From NCBI GenBank assembly GCA_041859095.1, contig JBHEKY010000039.1:1-64000 (forward strand): a stretch of DNA of 64,000 nucleotides, given 5' to 3'. The DNA comes from UBA1422 sp041859095. Lineage in GTDB: Bacteria > Bacillota > Clostridia > Peptostreptococcales > Anaerovoracaceae. The position numbers and the translations under genes are program-made. Every line of letters starts with the position of its first letter. Within the stretch, counting starts at the first letter, position 1. The notes below the pieces were generated by a model. It was not told the DNA's origin and did not search any database. It was given only the letters and a program-made list of their open reading frames with translations. Positions 25,066-34,015 of this stretch are shown here, in pieces.

Positions 25066-25084
25066 AAACTATGATGAGGTAAAA

Positions 25085-26053
25085 ATGAGACGAAATTATA
25101 TTTTAAAAAAGACACTTTATGCGTTCATCACCATAGGAATCGTGTTAGTGTTCAATTATGTTTTGTTTCGGGTATTGCCCGGGGATCCGCTGGCTATGAT
25201 TATGCGTAATCCCAAGGCAACACCGGAAATGATTGAAACCATCCGTATATTTTATGGTCTGGATCAGCCTTGGTATACTCAGTTTGTCATCTACTTTCAA
25301 AACTTATTCCAGGGGGATCTGGGGATGTCCTTTATTTATAAGAAGGACGTAACTGCAGTCATTCTTCCAAGAATTCTACCGACTGTATATTTATTGGGAT
25401 TGGCTGAAATTCTAGCAATTATCGTTGGGATTTTGCTTGGTATTATCGCGGCATCCAGACGAGGCACTCGGATTGATGTGGGTACTCTGGGATTTTCCCT
25501 GGTCACCTACGCCATGCCTTCTTTCTGGCTGGGGATGATTATGGTTTCTTTATTCTCTGTGGGATTGCATTGGTTTCCGGTGGGAGGCATGGAAAGCCCC
25601 GGGATGGCCTTTGCGGACTTAGGCCCCAGGCTCGTTGATATTCTTCACCATAGCATTCTGCCAATCATTACAATGAGTATTTTGTTAATCGGGGAGTATG
25701 CACTCACCATGCGGAACACCCTGATGGATGTTTTATCGGAAGACTATATCACCACCGCCAAGGCTAAGGGATTTGGAGAGAAATATATCCTACGTAAACA
25801 TGCCGTACCCAATGCCATGCTGCCAATGGTCACCATCGTAGCGATGAATTTAGGCCTGGTGGTTGGCGGAGCTATACAGATTGAGACGATTTTTTCCTGG
25901 CCCGGACTTGGGACACTAATGTACTCTGCACTGACAGCAAGGGATTACCCGCTTTTACAGGGGTTGTTCTTGTTGATTACTGTCAGTGTGGTCATCGCAA
26001 ATTATATTGCGGACCTGACCTATACGTATATTGATCCCAGAGTAAAAGAGTAG
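25085..26053 (+). CDS. peptide ABC transporter permease (DppB type)
   Basis: Membrane permease of the peptide importer, 322 residues, about six helices. It shows the N-terminal FRVLPGDPL motif typical of DppB/OppB and the EAA loop EDYITTAKAKGFGEKYILRKHAVPNA split across residues 220-245, which contacts the ATPases. The start at 25085 follows GAGGTAAAA; an in-frame ATG at 25058 lies in the hairpin region and lacks a ribosome site. Confidence 0.94.
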   Translation: MRRNYILKKTLYAFITIGIVLVFNYVLFRVLPGDPLAMIMRNPKATPEMIETIRIFYGLDQPWYTQFVIYFQNLFQGDLGMSFIYKKDVTAVILPRILPTVYLLGLAEILAIIVGILLGIIAASRRGTRIDVGTLGFSLVTYAMPSFWLGMIMVSLFSVGLHWFPVGGMESPGMAFADLGPRLVDILHHSILPIITMSILLIGEYALTMRNTLMDVLSEDYITTAKAKGFGEKYILRKHAVPNAMLPMVTIVAMNLGLVVGGAIQIETIFSWPGLGTLMYSALTARDYPLLQGLFLLITVSVVIANYIADLTYTYIDPRVKE

Positions 26054-26064
26054 GGGGTGGAGAT

Positions 26065-26943
26065 ATGAGCAGTATTAAAACACAAATGCGAAAACGCAAA
26101 ATCAAAGCCTTCCTGGGGAGCATTTACCGGAACAAAATGGCACTGGCAGGCACCATGATATTATCTTTTATCATTTTAGTCGCTATTTTCGGACCGATGT
26201 TTATGCCATTCTCATCCCTGGATTTTGGTGAGGTGGAAGATATGCTTCAACCTCCCAGTATGGAACATTTGCTGGGCACCGATGATATGGGACGAGATGT
26301 ATTAGCCAACCTGATGTCCGGGGCAAGAATTTCACTATTGATTGGTAGCCTGGCTACCTTAATTTCCATGGGCATCGGCACATTGGTGGGGATTGCCTCC
26401 GGTTATTTTGGCAAAGCCGTGGACACCATTTTGATGCGTTTGACCGACTTTTTTCTGGTTATTCCCTGGTTACCATTGATGATGGTATTGGCCGCAATTT
26501 TGGGAACCAGTATCTGGAACATTATCTTTGTCATTGGCATCACTAGCTGGGCCGGCACAGCAAGAGTTGTGCGGGCTCAAACCCTGTCTGTGAAAGAACG
26601 ACAATTCGTAGAACGAACCGTTTCTCTTGGTGCTGGAAGTTGGCATATTATGGTGAGACATATTCTCCCCAATGTTTTTCCCCTCATCTTTGCCAATACG
26701 GTGCTGATAGCAGCCACTGCCATTTTATCTGAAACGACGCTGAGTTTTCTGGGTCTTGGCGATCCAACCCAGGCAAGCTGGGGAATGATGCTTCATTATG
26801 CTTTTGAAAGCGGAGCAGCCAGTTCAAACGCCTATTGGTACTATTTGCCACCCGGCATCTGTGTTGTGATGGTAGTCATGTCCTTCGCTTTGATGGGATA
26901 TGCTTTTGATGAGATTATGAATCCGAAGTTTAAGGAAAGATAA
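26065..26943 (+). CDS. peptide ABC transporter permease (DppC type)
   Basis: Second permease subunit, 292 residues. N-terminal cytoplasmic segment followed by a helix ([21 protein letters not shown] region), then the signature [26 protein letters not shown] (about 65-95, here quoted only as landmark) and five more helices. The EAA loop is near 190 ([21 protein letters not shown] region). It lies 11 bases after the DppB gene and one base before the DppD gene, with GGGGGTGGAG as ribosome site. Confidence 0.94.
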   Translation: MSSIKTQMRKRKIKAFLGSIYRNKMALAGTMILSFIILVAIFGPMFMPFSSLDFGEVEDMLQPPSMEHLLGTDDMGRDVLANLMSGARISLLIGSLATLISMGIGTLVGIASGYFGKAVDTILMRLTDFFLVIPWLPLMMVLAAILGTSIWNIIFVIGITSWAGTARVVRAQTLSVKERQFVERTVSLGAGSWHIMVRHILPNVFPLIFANTVLIAATAILSETTLSFLGLGDPTQASWGMMLHYAFESGAASSNAYWYYLPPGICVVMVVMSFALMGYAFDEIMNPKFKER

Positions 26944-26944
26944 G

Positions 26945-27916
26945 ATGAAATTATTAGAAGTTAAAAATTTGCAAACCTTTTTTACCATATCCCAGGGGGT
27001 AGTGAAGGCCGTGGACGGGGTCAGCTTTGACTTGGAATATGGCGAAACCCTTGGCTTGGTTGGTGAATCCGGCTGTGGAAAAACAACCAGCGCCTTGTCT
27101 ATTGCCCAGCTCCTGCCAAAGGAAGGGAAAATCGTCGGAGGAGAAATCCTCCTGGAAGGACAAGACCTGGCCAAACTTTCTGATGAGCAGATGCAACGAT
27201 TCCGCTGGAATGACATTTCCATCGTATTTCAAGGCGCAATGAATGCATTGAACCCTGTGATGCGCATCGGAGATCAAATTGCTGAAGCCATGATTCTTCA
27301 TCAAAAAACATCCCGGGCAGACGCGCTGGCACGCGCCGCAGAATTGCTGGAACTAATGGAAATCCCCGGAGAAAGAATCAAGCAATATCCCCATGAATTC
27401 AGCGGGGGAATGAAACAACGGGTTATGATTGCCATGGCCTTGGCCTGCAATCCCAAAATCATTATCGGCGATGAACCAACCACAGCATTGGATGTCATGG
27501 TTCAGGCGCAGATTTTGAATATCATCGAGAAATTGCAAAAAGAATTCAAGATGGGATTTATTTTGATTACTCATGATCTTTCCATTTTGTCAGAAACCTG
27601 TGATAAAATAGCAGTCATGTATGCCGGTAAAATCGTAGAAAAAGCCACTTCGGTAGCTTTGTTTGAAAACCCGGCTCATCCATATACCAAGAAACTCATT
27701 GGTTGCTTCCCTAATATTGAAGGAAAGAAAACAATCCCCGCTGGAATACCAGGGGTTCCTCCCAATATGTTGGATTTGCCTCCAGGCTGTCCCTTTGCAC
27801 CTCGCTGCGACTGTTCGATTTCAAAGTGTACAGAAGAAGTGCCAACAGGGATTGAAGTTGCCCCCGGTCATTATGTGGCATGCCACAGATGGGAGGATAT
27901 TCAAAATGAGTCATAA
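26945..27916 (+). CDS. peptide ABC transporter ATPase (DppD type)
   Basis: ATP-binding subunit, 323 residues, with Walker [10 protein letters not shown] near 38, the DppD/F-type signature [14 protein letters not shown] near 155, Walker [13 protein letters not shown] near 175 and the His switch THDL. The C-terminal oligopeptide/dipeptide domain has a four-cysteine iron-sulfur type motif ([14 protein letters not shown] and a later CH), seen in many Dpp/Opp ATPases. It overlaps the next ATPase gene by 11 bases. Confidence 0.95.
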   Translation: MKLLEVKNLQTFFTISQGVVKAVDGVSFDLEYGETLGLVGESGCGKTTSALSIAQLLPKEGKIVGGEILLEGQDLAKLSDEQMQRFRWNDISIVFQGAMNALNPVMRIGDQIAEAMILHQKTSRADALARAAELLELMEIPGERIKQYPHEFSGGMKQRVMIAMALACNPKIIIGDEPTTALDVMVQAQILNIIEKLQKEFKMGFILITHDLSILSETCDKIAVMYAGKIVEKATSVALFENPAHPYTKKLIGCFPNIEGKKTIPAGIPGVPPNMLDLPPGCPFAPRCDCSISKCTEEVPTGIEVAPGHYVACHRWEDIQNES

Positions 27917-28886
27917 TATTTTTGAAGTACATAATCTGAAGGTCACATTCAAAATGAAAAAATCGTTTGGAAAAGGACCGGCGAAAACCTTGAAAGCGGT
28001 GGACGGCATCGACCTTGAAATCAAGGAAGGGGAAATACTATCTTTGGTGGGAGAGTCCGGCAGCGGAAAAACAACCACAGGAAAAGCACTGCTTCAGCTG
28101 GTACCCAGTGAATCAGATGCCATGCTTTTTGAAGGCACGCCCATAGACAAGACAGACAGAGAAGGAATGAAACGCTTCAGACAGAAGGTTCAGATGATTT
28201 ATCAGGACCCCTATCAATCCCTAAACCCAAGGGATCAAATCCTGGATATCGTCACCGAACCTTTGGTGGTCAATCAATTGGTTAAGACCGAAGAAGAACG
28301 GCTTCAAAAGGGAAAGGAAGCCCTGGAGTTGGCAGGACTGAGTCCCGGAGAAGACTTTTTCTTCCGGTACCCTTATGAACTTTCCGGAGGACAACGGCAG
28401 CGAGTAGTCATTGCCAGCGCAATGATAATGAACCCACGCTTTATTGTGGCGGATGAACCTGTGTCCATGCTGGATGCTTCGATCCGTACGGGGATTCTTC
28501 GGTTGATGATGGAGTTAAAAGACCGAATCCATCTGTCCTATCTGTTTATTACCCATGACCTTTCTCTGGCATGGCTGATATCGGACCGAATTGGGATCCT
28601 GTATTTAGGTAAAATGATGGAAATAGGACAAGGGGATACCATGATTCACCATGCGGTACATCCCTACACGAAGGCATTGCTATCCGTGATGCCAAAACCG
28701 GGACAAAAACGCCTGGAACCCCGGGATGTGCTGGAAGGGGAAACCCCAAATCCGACGGAAGTCATCGCAGGATGCAAGTTTTATAACCGTTGTCCGATCG
28801 CCATTGAGAAATGCAAGGTCACAGAGCCCGAAATGAAACAAGTGGGGCCGGAGCACTACGCTGCATGCCATTTGGTACAGTCGTAA
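27906..28886 (+). CDS. peptide ABC transporter ATPase (DppF type)
   Basis: Second ATPase of the importer, 326 residues: Walker [16 protein letters not shown] near 50, signature [14 protein letters not shown] near 165, Walker [16 protein letters not shown] near 185, and a C-terminal cysteine motif ([14 protein letters not shown]). The start at 27906 is set by GGGAGG nine bases upstream and by the N-terminus; a longer frame from 27663 overlaps the first ATPase and is rejected. Completes a five-gene importer. Confidence 0.95.
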   Translation: MSHNIFEVHNLKVTFKMKKSFGKGPAKTLKAVDGIDLEIKEGEILSLVGESGSGKTTTGKALLQLVPSESDAMLFEGTPIDKTDREGMKRFRQKVQMIYQDPYQSLNPRDQILDIVTEPLVVNQLVKTEEERLQKGKEALELAGLSPGEDFFFRYPYELSGGQRQRVVIASAMIMNPRFIVADEPVSMLDASIRTGILRLMMELKDRIHLSYLFITHDLSLAWLISDRIGILYLGKMMEIGQGDTMIHHAVHPYTKALLSVMPKPGQKRLEPRDVLEGETPNPTEVIAGCKFYNRCPIAIEKCKVTEPEMKQVGPEHYAACHLVQS

Positions 28887-28895
28887 ACCACCCAT

Positions 28896-28945
28896 GACCA
28901 TTGATATAGACTACCCCAATGACCATTGATATAGACTACCCTAAT
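28896..28945 (+). repeat. 25-bp tandem duplication before M20 gene
   Basis: The 25 bases from GACCATTGATATAGACTACC are repeated immediately with one difference (C to T) at 28921-28945, between the DppF stop and the ribosome site of the next gene. Looks like a recent slippage or duplication; the function, if any, is unclear. Confidence 0.9.
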
Positions 28946-28967
28946 CATGACTTGAAGGAGAACGAAT

Positions 28968-30161
28968 ATGAAGGAAGCTATAAAAATTGCCGCTACTTTG
29001 GATGTGGAATCCCTGGCAGTCGACCTAATCCGGATTCCCAGCTTTTCACATACCCCGAGACAAGAAGAAAAGGTGGCGGATTATATTGTGTCCTATTTTG
29101 AAAAATACAGAATTGAGGTAAAACGACAGCTGGTTGAAGAGGGCCGTCCCAATGTGATTGCCAGAATTCCCGGAAATGGGGGGCCTTCCATCATGTTCAA
29201 CGGCCACATCGATACCGTTCCGCCATATGATATGAAAGAACCGTTTTCCGGTAAAATACAAAACGGAAGTATTATGGGGCGGGGCGCCTGCGACATGAAG
29301 GGACCGGTTGCAGCCATGATGACAGCTATGGCTGCCATTCAACTATCCGGCGAAACGCCGGGAGGGGATATCTATTTCTCAGCGGTGGTGGATGAAGAGG
29401 AAAAGGGAATCGGAGTGGAAGCCTTGATACAGGATTGGCCCAAAGTGGATGCGGTAATTGTCGGCGAGGGAACCGATTTGGACCTTTGTTTGGGACATAA
29501 GGGCCTGGAATGGATTAAAATTGAAGTGACAGGCATAAAAACCCATAGCGGAAACGCTAAGGCCGGAATCAATGCCATTTCCATGGCCGGTCGGCTGATT
29601 TCGTATCTTGCCGATGAATATAAGTTGATTCTGGATACCAGAATTCATCCGATTCTTGGCGAGTCCAGTATTAATATCGGCACAATTTCAGGTGGGGATC
29701 AACCCAGCACGGTTGCAGACTACTGTCAACTGACTATTGATCGGAGATTTGTGCCTGAAGAAACCTGCGAACAAGTGTATCGTGAATTGATCCAGGCAAC
29801 TAGAGTGATGATGGCAAGATACCCCGGGTTTAGCGCAAAGGTTTCCAATTTCTTCAAGGAGGGAGAGTTACTCCCACACTTACCTTTCTGTACAGACGAA
29901 AAAAGTTCCATCGTTACGGCCATCGAAGAAACCATTCGGGAGCAACTGGGAACGAAACCCATTCTCCGGGGTTTATCCGCTTGGACAGACGCCGGGATGA
30001 TTCATAGCCAAACCAATGCAGACTGTATCGTTTTCGGACCGGGGAGTTTGAACCTTGCCCATACTGCAAATGAATCCATCCCCATTGATCAACTAAGGCA
30101 AGCCGTTATGCTTTATACTGGCATCGCATTGAAATTCGTTGGAGGAGAACCCAAAGAATGA
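28968..30161 (+). CDS. M20-family hydrolase (ArgE/DapE-like)
   Basis: Zinc-dependent amidohydrolase of family M20, 397 residues. Metal motifs are intact: His80-x-Asp82 in NGHIDTVPP, Asp109 in GRGACDMKG, the catalytic pair within DEEEKG at 142-146, and a late His in NLAHTANE near 370. The insertion dimerisation domain occupies about 175-290. GAAGGAG precedes the start. It probably hydrolyses N-acyl amino acids or peptides brought in by the upstream importer; selenium-linked YgeY-type enzymes look similar, and the substrate cannot be told. Its stop overlaps the next start (ATGA). Confidence 0.9.
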   Translation: MKEAIKIAATLDVESLAVDLIRIPSFSHTPRQEEKVADYIVSYFEKYRIEVKRQLVEEGRPNVIARIPGNGGPSIMFNGHIDTVPPYDMKEPFSGKIQNGSIMGRGACDMKGPVAAMMTAMAAIQLSGETPGGDIYFSAVVDEEEKGIGVEALIQDWPKVDAVIVGEGTDLDLCLGHKGLEWIKIEVTGIKTHSGNAKAGINAISMAGRLISYLADEYKLILDTRIHPILGESSINIGTISGGDQPSTVADYCQLTIDRRFVPEETCEQVYRELIQATRVMMARYPGFSAKVSNFFKEGELLPHLPFCTDEKSSIVTAIEETIREQLGTKPILRGLSAWTDAGMIHSQTNADCIVFGPGSLNLAHTANESIPIDQLRQAVMLYTGIALKFVGGEPKE

Positions 30162-32209
30162 AAAAGCAGTTTGACGAAATCATTGAACAATACAAAGATC
30201 AGATGATTGAGGACATCAAGCAGTTAGTTGGCGTGCCAAGTTTCTCCGGTCAGAAGAAAGATGTGAGCGAAGCCCTGGACATGGTTCTGAAAATGGCAGG
30301 GGAGATGGGTTTTCGCACTTTGAAAACAACAACGAATGATGTTGGCATCGTCGAATATGGAGAAGGAAAAGAAACCATTGGCGTGCTGGTACATGTAGAT
30401 GTGGTGGGTATTGGCGATCCGGACAAATGGGATGCTGATCCTTTTGATTGTTATGAAAAAGACGGATATTTATGGGGAAGAGGAACCATCGACGACAAAG
30501 GTCCGGTCATCATGGGGCTTTATGCCATGAAGGCCATGAAAGATTTGAACATTATGCCAAAAAAGAAAATCTGGCTAATCATTGGCACCGCAGAAGAGCA
30601 AACTTGGACAGACATGAAAAACTTCATCCATGAATTTGGCATGCCGGACTATGGATTTTCTCCTGATGGCGATTTTCCCATCTACAATATTGAAAAAGGG
30701 TATGCCGATGTGGAGTTGACTTTTTATGAGCCAAATCGGAGCCGTCTGATTGAATTAGCCTCTGGTGATTGCCCCAACACGATTCCGTCAAAAGCAACCA
30801 TACAGTTGCAAGGGAAAGAACCAGTGTCTGTGGACGGGGTTTCTGCTCATAGTTCTTTGCCGTGGAATGGGGACAATGCCATTGTGAAGCTTTGCGAAAG
30901 GATGGGAGACTCGGAGGAATTCCGATTTGCGGAATTTGTACGAAGATTTTTTACGGAACAAACCGGAACTGCTCTGGAAATTGACGATGGGAGTGAGTTT
31001 TATAAGGGGCGTTATGTGGGAAAAACAACAGCAACACCTACCATTTTGAAGTTAACCGATAACGGCGTCTTTTTAAATATCAATATCCGTCAAAAGTACC
31101 CGGTGGAGAACAATGATATTTTGGAAGCATTTTACCGGCACATCAAGCAATATGATTACAACATTGAGATGAAGGAATGCTTAATGCCCATGATGGTGGA
31201 TGAAAAGCTTGAACACCTGCAGCTAATGAAGCAGGTATCGGAAGAGTGGGGTGTAGACGGAAGCTTCCGTGTTGGCGAAGGAACTTCATATGCAAAATCC
31301 ATGCGTAATTGTGTTTCCTGGGGACCGGTCTTTCCCGGTGATGAAAGTGGAGCTCACGAAGAGAATGAAAGATTGTCTATATCCTCTATGATGAAGGGTA
31401 CAAAAATGTATGCCACCTATCTGTTCAAAACGGCAACGGACATCGAGAAAAAGAAAAAATTGGCAGATATGACCAGCTTTGAAAAAGGTCTGACCATTCT
31501 AGATGTTTTCCAGGAACCGCCTCATCGATTTTCTCTGAATGAGATTGTTGAAAAAACAGCCATAAACCGGACTACTGTTTATAGAAATCTCTGCACCTTA
31601 GAAAACAGAGACTTTGTCACCAAAGACGAGAAAACAAAAACTTATCGATTAGGACCCACCACTTTCATGTTTGGCAACCTTTATCTAACCAGTGGTAGTT
31701 ATGAAGAAAGAGTGTATAATGTCTTGGAGGAAATTGCCGCAAAAACAAAAGAGTCTGTTGGGCTTGCCCGGCGTGATGGGGACAAGGTGGTTTCCATCTA
31801 TTCGGTAGAAGCACATCAGTCCATAAAAATGAACGACCGCCCCGGCACTTTTTATCCCATGAACAAAGGATCCTATGGAAAATGCCTGATGGCATTTCAC
31901 GAAAAACCTATCACGGCAGAAAAGCTAAGAGGCATGAAGTTTGAGAAAACAACACCCAACACCCTTACAACTCCGGAAGAAATTCTGGCGGAATACAAAA
32001 AAATAAGAGAACAGGGCTATGTCATCAGTATCGATGAGAACCTGTCCTATGTGATTGGTGTGGGGATTCCAATAAGAGGGCAAGAAAAAAAATACAACAA
32101 CGTGGTTGCTGTATCTTTCTTCAGACAGGATAATTTCTTAGAAAAAATCGAAGAGATAAAAAATATTTTGTTTGAATATAGGCCTTTGCTAGAAGATATC
32201 ATTCGATAA
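30158..32209 (+). CDS. M20 (PepV/Sapep-type) dipeptidase fused to IclR-type regulator
   Basis: One uninterrupted 683-residue frame. Residues 1 to about 430 are an M20 peptidase of the PepV/Sapep type, with zinc motifs His79-x-Asp81, the Asp in GRGTIDDKGP (112/113) and GTAEEQTW (Glu146/147). Residues 438-683 form a complete IclR regulator: an N-terminal winged helix (FEKGLTILDVF, then NEIVEKTAINRTTVYRNL) and the effector-binding GAF-like domain ending DNFLEKIEEIKNILFEYRPLL (last part). The IclR part starts at Met438 (31469) but no ribosome site precedes it, so a true fusion is likelier than two genes. Translationally coupled to the upstream M20 gene and last in the operon. Confidence 0.92.
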   Translation: MKKQFDEIIEQYKDQMIEDIKQLVGVPSFSGQKKDVSEALDMVLKMAGEMGFRTLKTTTNDVGIVEYGEGKETIGVLVHVDVVGIGDPDKWDADPFDCYEKDGYLWGRGTIDDKGPVIMGLYAMKAMKDLNIMPKKKIWLIIGTAEEQTWTDMKNFIHEFGMPDYGFSPDGDFPIYNIEKGYADVELTFYEPNRSRLIELASGDCPNTIPSKATIQLQGKEPVSVDGVSAHSSLPWNGDNAIVKLCERMGDSEEFRFAEFVRRFFTEQTGTALEIDDGSEFYKGRYVGKTTATPTILKLTDNGVFLNINIRQKYPVENNDILEAFYRHIKQYDYNIEMKECLMPMMVDEKLEHLQLMKQVSEEWGVDGSFRVGEGTSYAKSMRNCVSWGPVFPGDESGAHEENERLSISSMMKGTKMYATYLFKTATDIEKKKKLADMTSFEKGLTILDVFQEPPHRFSLNEIVEKTAINRTTVYRNLCTLENRDFVTKDEKTKTYRLGPTTFMFGNLYLTSGSYEERVYNVLEEIAAKTKESVGLARRDGDKVVSIYSVEAHQSIKMNDRPGTFYPMNKGSYGKCLMAFHEKPITAEKLRGMKFEKTTPNTLTTPEEILAEYKKIREQGYVISIDENLSYVIGVGIPIRGQEKKYNNVVAVSFFRQDNFLEKIEEIKNILFEYRPLLEDIIR

Positions 32210-32255
32210 CGATGCTTTGGCGATCCTAAAATTATTCATCAAGCAATCATATAAC

Positions 32256-32284
32256 AAAACCCCGGTTCCATGAGCCGGGGTTTT
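32256..32284. terminator. bidirectional terminator
   Basis: AAAACCCCGG (32256-32265), nine-base loop, CCGGGGTTTT (32275-32284), between the peptide operon and the convergent citrate synthase gene; A/T runs serve both directions. Confidence 0.92.
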
Positions 32285-32310
32285 ACTGGTTTCTGATGGT
32301 TGCAGGAGTG

Positions 32311-33825
32311 TTACGCTTGCTTGGTTGTGTGGGTTCTATGGGCTTTTGGCGCTTTGCCTGCCGCTTTTGCTTTGGAGGCCTTGGCATTTCCGTTGCCATT
32401 ATTTTGTGAGCTAGCCAAAATGTGTTCTTTCCGTTCGTCGAGCTTTACGAAATCCCGATAAGGCAGTACGTTGACATATGCCGGTCGAATCAAACGCTTG
32501 CCTGCGATGAGTTCTTCCAACCTATGTGCCGCCCAACCGGATAGCCTTGCTACCGCAAAGAGTGGAGTGGCGATGTCCATAGGAATATCCAGCGCATTAT
32601 AGACAAATCCTGAATACAAATCCACATTGGCGGAAAGGGGCTTATCGATTCCGGTGACCTTCGTATAAAGCCTAGGGGTCATTTCCTCTATGTACTCGCA
32701 AAGTTGGAAATCTGCTTCCAATCCTTTATTTTTTGCTAGTTCCTTGGCCATTCCGCGGAGCAACACAGCTCTGGGATCTGACAGGGTATAAATCGCATGT
32801 CCCATACCGTATACCAGACCGGTGCCGTCATTTGCCTCGCCCTTAAGGACTTTCGTCAGGTAATCTTCCACTTCATTGGGATTGGTAATATCCTTGACAT
32901 GCTTCTTCAAATCATCCAACATGCTGATGACAGCAAGATTTGCACCACCGTGCTTGGGTCCTTTGAGGGAGCCTACCGCTGCTGAAATGGTAGAATAGGT
33001 ATCTGAACCTGAGGATGAAATAACATGGGTGGTAAAGGTCGAATTATTACCGCCACCGTGTTCTGCATGTAGGACCAGACAGATGTCCAGAACCTTGGCT
33101 TCCATATCCGTATATTCCCCTGTAGGTCTAATCATGCGCAAAATATTTTCTGCGGTACTGAGGGTGGGCAGGGGGTTGTGAAGATGCAGGCTTTGATTGT
33201 CGAAAAACGAGCTCTTTGCCTGGTATGCATATGCAATCAATGCAGGAAAGTATCCCATCAGGTCAATGGATTGACGTAAAACATTTTCGATGGCTGTGTT
33301 GTCGGGATCTTCATCATAGCAATACAAAGCCAGAACACTTCTGGCCATTTTATTCATGATGCTTCTGGATGGGGTCGTCAGAATCATGTCCCTTGCAAAG
33401 CCAGGCGGCAATTCTCGTTTTGCTGAAATTAATTCGACGAATTCCGCCAATTCCCCACGGGTTGGCAACTCTCCAAAAAGCAGCAAATAAGTTACTTCTT
33501 CAAAGCCGAATCGGTTTTCTGAGACATAACTGGCCACCAAATCCTCGATATTATATCCTCGATAAAATAGTGAACCCTGCTCCGGAATCTTTTCGCCCTG
33601 CTCATTGACCCGGTATCCGTTGACTTCACTGATTTGTGTCAGGCCAACAATAACGCCGGTGCCGTTGGCATTCCGAAGCCCTCGCTTGACATTGTATTTG
33701 GTATAAAACTCTGCCGCAATTTCATTTTTTTCAACTAGCGTTGAAGACATTTTATGTAAGTATGTCTCCGGAATCCCGGAGGCTGTAAGTTCGCCGGCGG
33801 TTATTTTTTTCCAAAAGTTAAACAT
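32311..33825 (-). CDS. gltA: citrate synthase
   Basis: Condenses acetyl-CoA and oxaloacetate to citrate; Si-type fold. In 504 residues the active-site segments are clear: HAEHGGGNNSTFT near 265, GPKHGGAN near 300, GMGHAIY near 355 and ANVDLYSGF near 410 with the catalytic Asp. AGGAGGAAG precedes the start. The last 33 or so residues (about 472-504) form a low-complexity tail of Ala, Lys, Asn and His that lies beyond the catalytic fold. In an anaerobe it most likely feeds glutamate synthesis. Confidence 0.94.
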   Translation of the reverse strand: MFNFWKKITAGELTASGIPETYLHKMSSTLVEKNEIAAEFYTKYNVKRGLRNANGTGVIVGLTQISEVNGYRVNEQGEKIPEQGSLFYRGYNIEDLVASYVSENRFGFEEVTYLLLFGELPTRGELAEFVELISAKRELPPGFARDMILTTPSRSIMNKMARSVLALYCYDEDPDNTAIENVLRQSIDLMGYFPALIAYAYQAKSSFFDNQSLHLHNPLPTLSTAENILRMIRPTGEYTDMEAKVLDICLVLHAEHGGGNNSTFTTHVISSSGSDTYSTISAAVGSLKGPKHGGANLAVISMLDDLKKHVKDITNPNEVEDYLTKVLKGEANDGTGLVYGMGHAIYTLSDPRAVLLRGMAKELAKNKGLEADFQLCEYIEEMTPRLYTKVTGIDKPLSANVDLYSGFVYNALDIPMDIATPLFAVARLSGWAAHRLEELIAGKRLIRPAYVNVLPYRDFVKLDERKEHILASSQNNGNGNAKASKAKAAGKAPKAHRTHTTKQA

Positions 33826-33861
33826 GTCTTCTTCCTCCTTCTTTTTTGTGACAGTTGATGT

Positions 33862-33891
33862 ATTATATCACAATAAAGCGTTAAATAGCAA
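33862..33891 (-). promoter_or_regulatory. citrate synthase promoter
   Basis: On the minus strand TTGCTA (33891-33886), 18 bases, TATAAT (33867-33862). Half-sites TTGTGA (33846-33851) and TCACAA (33868-33873) flank the -10 as an inverted pair 16 bases apart. Confidence 0.6.
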
Positions 33892-33955
33892 GATAGTTCT
33901 GCTACGGATTGTGAAATTCATAACGAAATATACCGCAGACCAAGAACTCAAAAAA

Positions 33956-34006
33956 GAACATATGTACGACATTTAGATTGCACAAATACATAGATTCATG
34001 TATAAT
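33956..34006 (+). promoter_or_regulatory. uvrB promoter with SOS-box-like element
   Basis: TTGCAC (33978-33983), 17 bases, TATAAT (34001-34006). Just upstream GAACATATGTAC (33956-33967) differs by one base from the Gram-positive LexA box core GAACATATGTTC. Both fit DNA-damage control of uvrB-uvrA. Confidence 0.65.
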
Positions 34007-34015
34007 TCTGTTATT

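Noticed and set aside
27663..27905. 81-codon extension of the DppF-type ATPase
   Set aside because: It is a shadow of the DppD gene; GGGAGG and the family N-terminus support 27906.
31469..32209. Separate IclR gene starting at Met438 of the fusion
   Set aside because: No ribosome site and no stop between the parts; kept as a fusion, with the alternative stated in the findings.
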